Below, in pieces: positions 35,258 to 46,060 of a stretch of DNA of 64,000 nt. The notes beneath the pieces were generated by a model. The model ran no database searches and was not told the origin of the DNA. It saw only the letters and a list, made by a program, of their open reading frames with translations. The number at the start of each line of letters is the position of its first letter. Within the stretch, counting starts at the first letter, position 1. Location: NCBI GenBank assembly GCA_035626815.1, contig DASPMY010000002.1:1-64000 (forward strand). The letters run 5' to 3'. The DNA comes from Croceibacterium_A sp035626815 (lineage in GTDB: Bacteria > Pseudomonadota > Alphaproteobacteria > Sphingomonadales > Sphingomonadaceae). Position numbers and translations under genes: made by a program.

Positions 35258-36457
35258 ATGGCGATGCTGCAGTTCCGCCCCGCGCCGTTCTTCCGGGACA
35301 AGGACAAGGCCTTCTGGCGCCTGCAGTTCATCGGCTGGGGCGGCTCGGCGCTGCTGCGGGCGATGACCAACATCGCCAACGAGAAGCCGCTGTCGTTCCT
35401 CGTGCTGACGCTGATCGCCACCGTCACCGGGTTCTCGATCAGCCTGATCCTGTCGGTCATCTACAGCAAGCTGATCAACCGCCGCCCGCTGGTCACCTGG
35501 GGCCTGACGGCGCTGGCGCTGGCGATCGCGGTGGTCGTCTCGGCGACGATCAACGGCTGGACCATCAGCCTCTACCAGGCCGGCAGCGAGGCCAGCTTCA
35601 CCTCGCTGGTGCTCGGCGTGTTCTATCTCGACATGACGCTGCTCGGGGCGTGGTCGGCGCTGTACTACGCGATCAACTACTACCTCCAGGTCGAGGAGCA
35701 GACCGACCGGCTCGAGCGGCTCGAGGCGCAGGCGACGAGCGCTCAGCTCGCCATGTTGCGCTACCAGCTCAACCCGCATTTCCTGTTCAACACCTTGAAC
35801 TCGATCAGCACGCTTGTTCTGCTCAAGCAGACGGAACCCGCCAACGCGATGCTCACCCGCCTGTCCAGCTTCCTGCGCCACACGCTGGTGACCCAGCCGG
35901 GCGGCAAGGTCTCGGTCGCGCAGGAAGTCGAGACGCTCAAGCTGTACCTCGACATCGAGCGGATGCGCTTCGAGGAGCGGCTGCGCACGGTGTTCCGGAT
36001 CGAGCCCGCCGCGGCCAACGCCAGCCTGCCCTCGCTGCTGCTCCAGCCGCTGGTCGAGAACGCCATCAAGTACGCCGTCTCGCCGCAGGAGGAAGGCGCG
36101 CGGATCAGCCTGACCGCGCAAGTGCTCGGCAGCCGCCTGCGCGTGACCGTCGCCGACACCGGGCCGGGGCTGCAGGGGCAGGCGGCGGCGATGCGCGCCG
36201 GCGACGGCATCCCGGCCAGCCAGACCTCGACCGGCCTCGGCCTCGCCAACATCCGCGACCGCCTGGCGCAAGCCTATGGCGAGGACCACCGCTTCGAGAT
36301 CGACACGCCGCCCGAAGGCGGCTTCACGGTGATCATCGAGCTGCCCTACGAAGTGCACCACGAGCCGGGCGCCGCCCGCCCGGCCGAACCGAAACCGACC
36401 GCGGCGCCGGCCGTTACCAACTTGCCCGGGCAACGGGCCATGGGAACCAACGCATGA
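35258..36457 (+). CDS. LytS-type sensor histidine kinase
   Basis: 399 residues. Four membrane segments lie in residues 20-145, followed by a short coiled linker and a His_kinase domain with LNPHFLFNTLNSI (phospho-His at 174). The ATPase part has VENAIKYAVS and DTGPGLQG, GLGLANIRDRL. The sensor region has no extracellular domain of size, so it may sense a membrane signal. The stop overlaps the response regulator start (ATGA). Confidence 0.93.
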   Translation: MAMLQFRPAPFFRDKDKAFWRLQFIGWGGSALLRAMTNIANEKPLSFLVLTLIATVTGFSISLILSVIYSKLINRRPLVTWGLTALALAIAVVVSATINGWTISLYQAGSEASFTSLVLGVFYLDMTLLGAWSALYYAINYYLQVEEQTDRLERLEAQATSAQLAMLRYQLNPHFLFNTLNSISTLVLLKQTEPANAMLTRLSSFLRHTLVTQPGGKVSVAQEVETLKLYLDIERMRFEERLRTVFRIEPAAANASLPSLLLQPLVENAIKYAVSPQEEGARISLTAQVLGSRLRVTVADTGPGLQGQAAAMRAGDGIPASQTSTGLGLANIRDRLAQAYGEDHRFEIDTPPEGGFTVIIELPYEVHHEPGAARPAEPKPTAAPAVTNLPGQRAMGTNA

Positions 36458-37248
36458 CCATCCGAACGCTGCTCGTCGATGACGAGAAACTCGCCATCCA
36501 GGGGCTCCAGCTGCGGCTCGAGCCTTATGCCGACGTCGAGATCATCGGCACCTGCGCCAACGGGCGCGAGGCGATCCGCGCGATCAAGACCGAGAAGCCG
36601 GACCTGGTGTTCCTCGACATCCAGATGCCCGGCTTCGACGGCTTCTCGGTGGTCAAGGGGGTGATGGAGATCGAGCCGCCGCTGTTCGTCTTCGTCACCG
36701 CCTACGAGGAGCACGCGATCCGCGCATTCGAGGCCAACGCGGTCAACTACCTGATGAAGCCGGTCGACGAGGACAAGCTCGCCGACACGCTCGACCGCGT
36801 GCGCACGCGCCTGGCCGAAAAGCGCTCGGCCGAGGAAGCCAGGAAGCTGCAGGACGTGCTCGCCGAGATCGCCCCCGACGCGATCGACAACATGCCGGCC
36901 GACGACGAAAGCGCCGGCCGCTACGAGCGGATGATCAACATCAAGGACCGCGGGCAGATCTTCCGCGTCGACGTCGAGTCGATCGAGCACATCGAGGCCG
37001 CCGGCGACTACATGTGCATCTACACCGGCGACAACTCGCTGATCCTGCGCGAGACGATGAAGGACCTCGAACGGCGGCTCGACCCGCGGGTGTTCCAGCG
37101 CGTCCACCGCTCGACGATCGTCAACCTCGACCAGGTCCGCCAGGTCAAGCCGCACACCAACGGCGAATGCTTCCTGGTGCTCGGCTCGGGCGCCGAGGTG
37201 AAGGTCAGCCGGTCCTACCGGGATGTCGTGGCCAGGTTCGTCCACTAG
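36454..37248 (+). CDS. LytTR-family response regulator
   Basis: 264 residues. The receiver domain has the acidic pair DD (9-10), the phospho-acceptor Asp55 in FLDIQMPG and a KPVDEDKL loop. Residues about 160-264 are a LytTR DNA-binding domain (MINIKDRGQIFRV, HRSTIVNLDQVRQV, SYRDVV). It is the cognate partner of the overlapping histidine kinase. Confidence 0.94.
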   Translation: MTIRTLLVDDEKLAIQGLQLRLEPYADVEIIGTCANGREAIRAIKTEKPDLVFLDIQMPGFDGFSVVKGVMEIEPPLFVFVTAYEEHAIRAFEANAVNYLMKPVDEDKLADTLDRVRTRLAEKRSAEEARKLQDVLAEIAPDAIDNMPADDESAGRYERMINIKDRGQIFRVDVESIEHIEAAGDYMCIYTGDNSLILRETMKDLERRLDPRVFQRVHRSTIVNLDQVRQVKPHTNGECFLVLGSGAEVKVSRSYRDVVARFVH

Positions 37249-37266
37249 CCCCCTCATCCCCACGTC

Positions 37267-37333
37267 CCGTTCGCATCGAGCGAAGTCGAGATGTGTGCGC
37301 CCAACGTGTCTCGACTTCGCTCGACACGAACGG
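37267..37333. repeat. Palindromic repeat, intergenic copy (family A)
   Basis: Inverted arms begin CCGTTCGCATCGAGCGAAGT on the left and end TTCGCTCGACACGAACGG on the right. The same element occurs, inside genes, at 49274-49338 and 53212-53300. This copy lies between the LytTR regulator and nadC. The long stem could also stop or stabilise transcripts. Confidence 0.85.
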
Positions 37334-37346
37334 ATAGGGGAGGGGC

Positions 37347-38210
37347 GTGACTGAATTCTCCCTCCCCGGCTTCGACCTCGACCGCTTCGTCCGCGAGACG
37401 CTGGATGAGGATTTGGGCGCCGGCCTTCCCGGCGGCGGGCATGACGTCACGGCGGAAAGCGTGATCCCCGCCGACGCGCGGTTCGCCGGCGTGATGGACA
37501 GCCGCGACGCCATCGTCGTCGCCGGCCTGCCGATCGCGGCCGCGTTCTTCCGCGCGCTCGACCCGGCGATCGAGATCGAGCTGCTGGCCGGGGAAGGCGC
37601 CGAAGTCCCGGCCGGCAGCGACCTGATGCGGCTCGCCGGTACCGCCCGCGCGCTGCTCACCGCCGAGCGCAGCGCGCTCAACACCGTGCAGCACCTCAGC
37701 GGCATCGCCACGCTGACCCGGCAGTATGTCGCCGCGATGGGCGACGCGCGCTGCGTGCTGCTCGACACCCGCAAGACCATCCCCGGCCTCAGGCACCTCG
37801 AGAAATACGCCACGCGCATGGGCGGGGCGCAGAACCACCGCCTCGGCCTGTGGGACGCGGCGATGATCAAGGACAACCACATTCTCGTCGCCGGCGGCGT
37901 CGGCGAGGCGGTGCGGCGGGCGCGCGCGGCGGGCGTCGGGCGAATCGTCTGCGAGGTCGACCGGCTCGACCAGATCGAGCCCGCGCTGGCGGCCGGGGCG
38001 ACCCACCTGCTGCTCGACAACATGGCGCCGGCGACCTTGCGCGAGGCGGTGGCGCGGGTCGCTGGCCGCGTGCCGAGCGAAGCCTCGGGCGGGGTGCGGC
38101 TCGACACCATCGGCGCGATCGCCGCGACCGGGGTCGACTACGTCTCGGTCGGGCGCCTGACCCAGAGCGCGCCGGCCGCCGACATCGGCCTCGACTTCAC
38201 CCCGCTGTGA
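37347..38210 (+). CDS. nadC: Nicotinate-nucleotide pyrophosphorylase (quinolinate phosphoribosyltransferase)
   Basis: NAD biosynthesis enzyme of 287 residues from a GTG start. It converts quinolinate and PRPP to nicotinate mononucleotide. Motifs: ERSALNTVQHLSGIATLT, DTRKTIPGLRHLEKYA, GGAQNHRLGLWDAAMIKDNH and DYVSVGRLTQSAPA. Its stop overlaps the next gene by GTGA. Confidence 0.96.
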   Translation: MTEFSLPGFDLDRFVRETLDEDLGAGLPGGGHDVTAESVIPADARFAGVMDSRDAIVVAGLPIAAAFFRALDPAIEIELLAGEGAEVPAGSDLMRLAGTARALLTAERSALNTVQHLSGIATLTRQYVAAMGDARCVLLDTRKTIPGLRHLEKYATRMGGAQNHRLGLWDAAMIKDNHILVAGGVGEAVRRARAAGVGRIVCEVDRLDQIEPALAAGATHLLLDNMAPATLREAVARVAGRVPSEASGGVRLDTIGAIAATGVDYVSVGRLTQSAPAADIGLDFTPL

Positions 38211-38914
38211 GGCGCATCGCGGCCCTCGCGGCGCTAGCGGGCGCCGTTCCGGGCAGCGCCCTGGCCCAGGCCTACCAGTGCCGCGCGCCGCAAGCCGCCG
38301 TCGCCGTGCCGTCGGTCGAGCGCGACGGGCCGGTCCGGCGAGTCCCGGTGACCGGCTACACGCTGGCGCTGACCTGGTCGCCCGAGTTCTGCCGCGGGCG
38401 CGAGGGCCGCGCCGCGGACCGGCGGCAATGCTCGGGCCGGGCCGGGCGATTCGGCTTCGTCGTCCACGGCCTGTGGCCCGAAGGGCGCGGCGCCGACTGG
38501 CCGCAATGGTGCCCGGCGCGGCGCGCGCTCACCGGCCGCGAGCTGGCGCGCAACTTGTGCATGACGCCCTCGGCCGCGCTGCTGGCGAACGAGTGGGCCA
38601 AGCACGGCGCGTGCATGACGCACCGGCCGGAAAGCTACTTGCGCATCACCCGCATCCTGTGGAACAGCTTGCGCTGGCCCGACTTCGACCGCCTTTCGCG
38701 CGACGACGCGCTGACCGCCGGCGACCTCCGCCGGGCGTTCGCCGACGCCAACCGCTACTGGGAGCCCGAGCATGTGGGCCTGGTCGTCAACGAGCGCGGC
38801 TGGCTGCGCGAGCTGCGGCTGTGCTACGGCAAGGACTTCATGCCGGCGAAGTGCGACGCCCGCCGGTTCGGCCCGGGCGATTCGACGCCGATGAAGATCT
38901 GGCGCGGGCTCTAG
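38207..38914 (+). CDS. Periplasmic ribonuclease T2 (RNase I type)
   Basis: 235 residues from a GTG that overlaps the nadC stop. The signal peptide ends near residue 22 (ALAQAY). Both T2 catalytic signatures are present: FVVHGLWPEG (His87) and NEWAKHGAC (Glu129, His133). It degrades RNA in the periplasm. Translational coupling with nadC places nucleotide scavenging beside NAD synthesis, though a functional link is only suggestive. Confidence 0.92.
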   Translation: MRRIAALAALAGAVPGSALAQAYQCRAPQAAVAVPSVERDGPVRRVPVTGYTLALTWSPEFCRGREGRAADRRQCSGRAGRFGFVVHGLWPEGRGADWPQWCPARRALTGRELARNLCMTPSAALLANEWAKHGACMTHRPESYLRITRILWNSLRWPDFDRLSRDDALTAGDLRRAFADANRYWEPEHVGLVVNERGWLRELRLCYGKDFMPAKCDARRFGPGDSTPMKIWRGL

Positions 38915-39166
38915 ACAAAGCGCTGTCCTACACGCCGCGCGTGTGACAGAACCCGCCCGGCTCTTTCCCATCGTCGTTCCCCTGTCCGGCCGCCTTCTCG
39001 CCGCCGGCCCGGAGCCGTTTTCTGCGGGCAAAGTGTCGCCCGCGTCGCGACCTGGTCCGTTCCCGTCCAAGCCATTGAAAAACCGGTAAAATCCCGCTCG
39101 CCAGGGCGCGGCGGACAAGGCGACGCCCTGTCGCTTTTGTCGCCTTTGTCGCCCGGATCGAGCGCG

Positions 39167-39622
39167 CTAGCGCCTGTCCCGAAAGAATCCGCGCAGCAGC
39201 GCCGCCGCCGGCTCCTCGCCGATGCCCGGATAGACCTCGGGCCGGTGGAGGCACTGCGGCTGCTCGAACACCCGCGCGCCGTGCTCGACCGCGCCGCCCT
39301 TGGGATCGCCGGCGCCGTAGTACAGCCGCGCGATCCGCGCGTGGGCGATGGCCCCGGCGCACATCGCGCACGGCTCGAGCGTGACCCACAGCTCGCACCC
39401 GTCGAGCCGCTCGCTGCCCAGCGCCGCGGCCGCGCGGCGCAACGCGAGGACCTCGGCGTGGGCGGTCGGGTCGGCCAGCCCGCGCGGCGCGTTGTGCCCC
39501 TCGCCCAGCACCACGCCGTCCTTGACCACCACCGCGCCGACCGGCACTTCGCCGGCCGCCGCCGCCTGGCGCGCCAGCGCCAGCGCGCGCGCCATCGGGT
39601 CCGGAAGCGGCCAGCGGGTCAT
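39167..39622 (-). CDS. tadA: tRNA adenosine(34) deaminase
   Basis: 151 residues. The zinc-dependent deaminase motif HAE is at residues 55-57 and PCAMC at 84-88. It makes the wobble inosine of tRNA-Arg(ACG). I start at the ATG at 39622 (MTRWPLP), giving the usual length; a longer ORF adds 12 residues. It is divergent from rpmB. The 252 bases before it on the right-hand side of RNase T2 hold no gene I can see. Confidence 0.93.
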   Translation of the reverse strand: MTRWPLPDPMARALALARQAAAAGEVPVGAVVVKDGVVLGEGHNAPRGLADPTAHAEVLALRRAAAALGSERLDGCELWVTLEPCAMCAGAIAHARIARLYYGAGDPKGGAVEHGARVFEQPQCLHRPEVYPGIGEEPAAALLRGFFRDRR

Positions 39623-39649
39623 GGCGAGGGCGCTAGGGCGCGCGATTGC

Positions 39650-39678
39650 TTGACGCAAGCGGGCCTCGCCGCTATGCG
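39650..39678 (+). promoter_or_regulatory. Probable promoter of rpmB
   Basis: TTGACG (39650-39655), a 17-base spacer and TATGCG (39673-39678), 48 bases before the rpmB start. Strong -35 match and ideal spacing for a housekeeping sigma factor. Confidence 0.6.
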
Positions 39679-39726
39679 CGCCGCTTTCCGAGACACCCCG
39701 AAGCTTCGATTTTCGAGAGACGAACC

Positions 39727-40014
39727 ATGTCGCGCATCTGCGAACTGACCGGCAAGGGCCGCCAGGTCGGCCACAACGTGAGCCACGCCAACAACAAGAC
39801 CAAGCGGGTCTTCCTGCCCAACCTGCAGAACGTGACGCTGCTGAGCGAGAAGCTCGACCGGAGCTTCAAGTTCCGCGTCTCGACCCACGGGCTGCGCTCG
39901 GTCGAGCACAACGGCGGGCTCGACAACTGGCTGCTCAAGACTTCGGACGACAAGCTCAGCCCGGCCGCGCTCAAGGTCAAGCGCGAGCTCAAGAAGGCCG
40001 CCCAGGCCGCCTGA
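39727..40014 (+). CDS. rpmB: 50S ribosomal protein L28
   Basis: 95 residues, starting MSRICELTGKGRQVGHNVSH with the family-typical VSHANNKTKR and LRSVEHNGGLDNWLLKT. This is the longer alphaproteobacterial L28. Convergent with the phytase-like gene; the 43 bases between contain a GC-rich dyad (GGCGCC repeats) without a T tract. Confidence 0.97.
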   Translation: MSRICELTGKGRQVGHNVSHANNKTKRVFLPNLQNVTLLSEKLDRSFKFRVSTHGLRSVEHNGGLDNWLLKTSDDKLSPAALKVKRELKKAAQAA

Positions 40015-40057
40015 GCCCTCGGCGCCCGGCGGCGCCGGCTCCCTCCGAAAGAGGCCA

Positions 40058-41056
40058 TCAGCGAGGCGCGCGGCCGGTTGCGCGCGCCCTGGCGGGTGGC
40101 CGCCACTCGAGCTTGAGCAGCAGCGTGCGCTGCAGTTTGGACGCGTTGTCGTCCGAGATCACCCACACCACCACGCCGCCGCCCGCGGCCGGCTCGATCG
40201 CCAGCCCCTCGTAGTTGTCGCTCGGCAGCGGCTCGGCGAGCTCGGCGACGACCTCGCCGCGCCACGTCTTCCCGGCGCGGATCTCCGCCGGGTCGACCAG
40301 CACCAGCTTGCCGGAGAAGCTCGGCGGCAGCAGCGTGAAGCGCCGCACGAGGACCAGCGCGCGCCCGTCGGGCAATTGCGCGATGTCGACCGGGCGGAAG
40401 CCGCGCGGCGGGCGAAAGCGGAACCGCACCGGCTCGGCCCCCGCCACCGGGTCGCCCGGAAACAGCAGCGCCGGCAGATCGCGGGCGAACCACCGCGGGC
40501 TGCCTTCGGCCAGCACGACGAAGCGGCCGTCGCCGAGCCGGACGATGGCCTCGGGTCCGGTGTTCGACGGCCAGTTGCGCATCGCGCCGGGAAAGACCTG
40601 CCCCGCCGAGCGGCGCGCGGCGGTGTAGCGCGCGATCATGTTCTGCTGCTCGTAGGCCGCCCACAGCGCCCCGCTTTCCGGATCGCGCGTCAGCCCCTCG
40701 ATGTCGGCCATCGTCTTCTCGCCCCAGCGGACGTGGATGAAATAGTCGAGCCGCACGGTTCGGCCGGGCCGCCCGGGCGGCGTGAAGCGCAGCAGGCGGC
40801 CGTGATCGCTCGCTGCCAGCAGGCTGCCGTCGGGCAGCGCGAGCAGCGCCGAATAGCCGCCGAAATGCGAGTTCGGGCTGCTCAGCGACCACACGCCGGC
40901 GACGCGGAACCGGCCGAGCCGGGCGACCGGGACCGCCAGCGGCTCGAGCGCCAGGATCTGCCGGTAGTCGGCCTCCTCGGCCTCGGGCGGCGAGCGCACC
41001 CACGTGCCGGGCGCCAAGCCGGCCATCACGAGCAGCAGGAGGAACAGCCGGCGCAT
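40058..41056 (-). CDS. Exported phytase-like beta-propeller protein
   Basis: 332 residues with a signal peptide (MRRLFLLLLVMAGLAPGTW). The mature part resembles the esterase/phytase-like propeller family (PF13449): FGGYSALLALPDGSLLAASDHGRLL, DIEGLTRDPESGALWAAYEQQNMI and SDNYEGLAIEPAAGGGVVVW. Calcium/phosphate chemistry is inferred for some relatives; the substrate here is unknown. Confidence 0.82.
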   Translation of the reverse strand: MRRLFLLLLVMAGLAPGTWVRSPPEAEEADYRQILALEPLAVPVARLGRFRVAGVWSLSSPNSHFGGYSALLALPDGSLLAASDHGRLLRFTPPGRPGRTVRLDYFIHVRWGEKTMADIEGLTRDPESGALWAAYEQQNMIARYTAARRSAGQVFPGAMRNWPSNTGPEAIVRLGDGRFVVLAEGSPRWFARDLPALLFPGDPVAGAEPVRFRFRPPRGFRPVDIAQLPDGRALVLVRRFTLLPPSFSGKLVLVDPAEIRAGKTWRGEVVAELAEPLPSDNYEGLAIEPAAGGGVVVWVISDDNASKLQRTLLLKLEWRPPARARATGRAPR

Positions 41057-41107
41057 CCGCCCGCGCGACTCGCAAGCGCGGCCGCGGCGGTCAAGCGCCG
41101 AGCGCGG

Positions 41108-42007
41108 CTAGCCCATCGGTCCGGTGAACAGCAGCGGGTCGAGCCGCGCGCCGCGCCACACCAGCGCCCAGTGCAGGTGCGGGCCGGTCGCGCGCCCGGT
41201 CATCCCGATGCGCCCGAGCGGCTGCCCCTGGCGCACCGCCTCGCCTTCGCGCACCAGCAGCTCCGAGCTGTGCAGGAAGGCGCTGTTGAGCCCCATGCCG
41301 TGGTCGACGATCAGCAGGTTGCCCTCGAGCGTGAACGGCGCGTCCGCCGCCAGCACCACCACGCCGTCGGCCGGGGCGACGTACGTCGTGCCGCTCCCGC
41401 CGGCGATGTCGATCCCGGAATGATAGCTGCCAGGCTCGCCGCGATAGACCCGCTGCGAGCCGAACCGCCCCGAGATCCGCCCGGCGGCGGGCCACACGAA
41501 GCTCTGCCGCCACCCCTGGCTGCCGGTGTCGACCTGGCGCGCGGCGGCGATGCGCTGGAGCTCGGGCTGGCGCCGCCGGGTGAACTCGGCGCTCGGCACG
41601 TTGGCGGTCGGCGAGGCGTCGATGTGCTCGATCTGCCACTCGCGCGGGGCGACGGCGAGCGCGGCGCGCACGCTGCGCCCGTCGCGCAACGTCGCGGTAA
41701 GCGCGGTCTCGCGCCCGGCGTCGCGGTCGAACGCGGCGAAGAAGCGCCCGTCGGGAGCGAACGCCAGGTCCCTGTCGCCGAGCCGGGCGGAGGCCGTCCC
41801 CGCGGGGACCTCGCCGCGGATCCACCCGCCCTGGGTCAGCTCGCCGTGGTAGAGGAACGTCGCCGGGCCGGCCGGGGCGGGCGGCGGCGCCGGCGCGGGC
41901 GCCACGTTCGCCACCGCCACGGGCGGGAGCGCCGCAGGCTCGTCCGCGGTCACGGCGCAGGCGGCGCCTACCACGGAAAGCGCTGCCGTGGCGGCGAGGC
42001 GCCTCAC
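41108..42007 (-). CDS. M23-family (LytM) metallopeptidase
   Basis: 299 residues from a GTG that overlaps the DUF2093 stop (GTGA). Signal peptide/lipobox-like VGAACAV, a Pro/Ala linker and a LytM domain. Zinc ligands: His196 and Asp200 (YHSGIDIAGG) and His277/His279 (GPHLHWAL). It probably acts as a peptidoglycan endopeptidase in the periplasm. All zinc ligands are present, so it should be active rather than a regulator. Confidence 0.9.
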   Translation of the reverse strand: MRRLAATAALSVVGAACAVTADEPAALPPVAVANVAPAPAPPPAPAGPATFLYHGELTQGGWIRGEVPAGTASARLGDRDLAFAPDGRFFAAFDRDAGRETALTATLRDGRSVRAALAVAPREWQIEHIDASPTANVPSAEFTRRRQPELQRIAAARQVDTGSQGWRQSFVWPAAGRISGRFGSQRVYRGEPGSYHSGIDIAGGSGTTYVAPADGVVVLAADAPFTLEGNLLIVDHGMGLNSAFLHSSELLVREGEAVRQGQPLGRIGMTGRATGPHLHWALVWRGARLDPLLFTGPMG

Positions 42008-42207
42008 GCCCCGCCGAGCATCCGCCGCGTGGCCAGCTCGGGCGTGGCATAAGCCTCCTGCCGCTCGACGCTCCAGTAGCGCAGCTCCTCGAGCGCGATC
42101 GGCTCGCCGGTCACCGCGCAAGGGACGAACCGGCCGGGCTTGACCACGCGGAATCCGTTGGCGCCGTAGATCAGGGTGGCGGCGTGCTCGCCGGACGACA
42201 TCAGCAT
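42004..42207 (-). CDS. DUF2093 protein
   Basis: 67 residues; the conserved core GANGFRVVKPGRFVPCAVTGEPIALEEL is that of DUF2093, a small alphaproteobacterial family of unknown function. Start taken at ATG 42207; a GTG two codons upstream is possible. It precedes and overlaps the M23 peptidase gene and follows xseA by 26 bases, so xseA-DUF2093-M23 look like one transcript. Confidence 0.85.
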   Translation of the reverse strand: MLMSSGEHAATLIYGANGFRVVKPGRFVPCAVTGEPIALEELRYWSVERQEAYATPELATRRMLGGA

Positions 42208-42233
42208 GGGCACGGCTTAACAAGCCCCCGGCA

Positions 42234-43707
42234 TCAAAGCAATTTGCCCTGCGCGCCGGAAGCCGGCGGCGGCGATGGGGCGGCCTTGGGGCGCGACGGG
42301 CGGCGGACGGCCGGCGACACCTCGAGCGTGCCGTCGGCGAACTCGAGCGTCAGCCGCTCCTGCGCCGCGGCGATGTCGCGGCTGGCGATAACCGGCAGGC
42401 CCGGCGCGCAGACCAGCGCGTAGCCGCGCGCCAGCGGCGCCTTGGGGTCGAGCTGGCGCCGCAGCCGGTCGAGCGCCGCCAGCCGCTGGGCGCGCTCGGC
42501 GATCGGCCGGGTCAGCAGCGCCGGGCTCAGCCGAACCGCGCCGAGCCGGTCCTGGGCCCGCGCCACTCGGGCGCGCAGCAACGGCGCCGAGAGGCGCGCG
42601 GCGTCGGCCTGCAGCTGGTCGCGCGCCCTGGCCGCGCGGTCGCCGAGGCCGCGCCGCAGCCGCTCGCCGAGCTCGTCGAGCTTCTGAGCCGGGGCCGCTG
42701 CGAGCGCCTCCGGCCGGGGCAGGCGGGCGACGCGCGCCGCCAGCCGCTCGCGCCCGAGCTCGACCGGGCGCAGCGCGCACTTGCGCTGGCGCAAGCCGAG
42801 CTCGTCGAGCGTCGCGGCCAGCTCGCGCCGCACCGGCACGGCGATCTCGGCGGCGGCGGTCGGCGTCGGCGCGCGGCGGTCGGCGGCGTGGTCGGCGAGC
42901 GTGGTGTCGGTCTCGTGCCCGACCGCGCTGATCACCGGGATCGGCGAGCCGGCGATGGCGCGGACCACGATCTCCTCGTTGAACGCCCACAAGTCCTCGA
43001 TCGAGCCGCCGCCGCGCGCGACGATCAGCAGGTCAGGGCGCGGCACCGCGCCGCCGGGCTCGATCCCGCCGAAGCCGCGCACCGCCGCGGCGACCTGCTC
43101 GGCGGCGCCGTGGCCCTGGACCAGCACCGGCCACACCAGCACCCGGCTCGGGAAGCGGTCGGCGAGGCGGTGGAGGATGTCGCGGATCACTGCTCCGGTC
43201 GGCGAGGTCACGACGCCGATGACTCGCGGCAGGAACGGCAGCGGCCGCTTGCGCTCGCTCGCGAACAGCCCTTCGGCCTCGAGCCGCCGCCGGGTCTTCT
43301 CGAGCAGCGCCAGCAGCGCGCCCTCGCCGGCGATCTCCATCGCCTCGATGACGATCTGGTATTTCGAGCGGCCCGGATACGTCGTCAGCTTGCCGCTGGC
43401 GACGACCTCGATACCGTCCTCGGGCACGAACCCCAGCCGCTGCGCGCCGCCCTTCCACATCACCCCGTCGATCACCGCGCCTTCGTCCTTGAGGCAGCAG
43501 TAGAGATGGCCGGAGGCGGCGCGCTTGACGCCCGACAGCTCGCCGCGCAGCCGGATGAACCCGAAGCGATCCTCGACCGTGCGCTTGAGCAGGTTGGAAA
43601 TCTCGGTGATCGTCAGCGGCGCGGCGTTGTCGCCGGGCTGGCCCTTGGCTACCAGCCCGCCCATTGCGTCGTGATCGTCATCAGAATCGTCGAAAGAAGA
43701 GCCGGGC

Positions 43708-43709
<2 letters not shown>
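42234..43709 (-). CDS. xseA: Exodeoxyribonuclease VII large subunit
   Basis: 491 residues. OB-fold N-terminal domain (LTITEISNLLKRTVEDRFGFIRLRGELSG) and catalytic domain with GVVTSPTGAVIRDILHRLADRFP, RGGGSIEDLWAFNEE and AVGHETDTTLADHAADRRAPTP. ATG at 43709 is preferred over ATG 43664 because AGGA lies upstream and other sphingomonad XseA proteins have a similar acidic extension (here SSFDDSDDDHD). This start overlaps the purD ATG on the other strand in the same CATG. Confidence 0.93.
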
Positions 43710-44972
<1,263 letters not shown>

Positions 44973-44976
<4 letters not shown>

Positions 44977-45968
44977 CCCAGCCTCTCCGCCATCAGCGCC
45001 TGCAGGTCGGTCTCGGGCCGGGCGCCGTAGTGGCTGATGATCTCGGCGGCGGCAATCGCGCCGCGGCGCAGGCAGCGCTCGAGCGGCTCGCCGCGGACGT
45101 GGCCGTAGAGGAAACCGGCGGCGAACAGGTCGCCGGCGCCGGTAGTGTCGACGACTTGCGCGATCGGCTCGGCGGCGACCTCGGCGTGCTCGCCTTGCGA
45201 AACCGCCACAGCGCCGTCGGCGCTGCGGGTGACGACGAGCGTCGGGACCTTGCCCTTGAGCGCGGCGATGCCGTCGTGGAAATCGGGCAGCCCGGTCAGC
45301 GCCGCCAATTCAAGGTGGTTGGCGAACAGGATGTCGATCAGCCCGTCCGCGATCAGCGCGCGGAAATCGTCGCCGTGGCGGTCGATGACGAACACCTCGC
45401 TGAGCGTGAAGGCGACCTTGCGCCCGGCGGCGCGCGCCGCCTCGATCGCCCGGCGCATCGCCGCGCGCGGCTCCTCCGGGTCCCACAGGTAGCCTTCGAG
45501 GTAGAGCACGCTGGCCCCGCCAATGGCTTCCTCGTCGAGCGCTGCAGCAGGGAGGAACTGCGAGGCGCCGAGGAAGGTGTTCATCGTCCGCTGGCCGTCG
45601 GGGGTGACGAAGATCAGGCAGCGCGCGGTCGGCGGCTCGCCTTCGCGCGGCGCGGTGTCGAAGTCGATCCCGACCGCGTGAATGTCGTGCGCGAAGACCT
45701 CGCCGAGCTGGTCCTTGGCGACCTGGCCGATGAACGCGCACTGCGCGCCGAGCGCGGCGAGCCCGGCGAGCGTGTTGGCCGCCGAGCCGCCGGAGATCTC
45801 GCGCGCCGGGCCCATCGCGTCGTAGAGCTCCTGCGCTCGCGCGGTGTCGACCAGCGTCATCCCGCCGCGGTTGAGCTGGAGCTCGTCGATCAGCTCGTCG
45901 TCGCACGGGGCCATCACGTCGACGATGGCGTTGCCGATCGCGATCACGTCGTATCTCGGTTCCTTCAT
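44973..45968 (-). CDS. PfkB-family kinase, adenosine-kinase type
   Basis: 331 residues from an ATG with GGAAGGA in front. Motifs: GNAIVDVMAPCDDELI, GGSAANTLAGLAALG and the anion hole VVDTTGAGDLFAAGFLYG. Alphaproteobacterial members of this branch are annotated as adenosine kinases; a sugar substrate cannot be excluded. Next to purD, so a purine-salvage role fits. Confidence 0.85.
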
Positions 45969-46060
45969 GGGTCCTTCCGGGTCTCGCGGGGAGAAAGCGG
46001 CCGAGCCGGCCGCCGTTGCGGCGTTGACTTGGCCTGCCGCGCGGGCAATCGCAAGCACCG

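Noticed and set aside
37267..37333. Rho-independent terminator of the LytTR regulator
   Set aside because: No T tract, and the same palindrome occurs within coding sequences elsewhere; treated as a dispersed repeat, though it may still affect transcripts.
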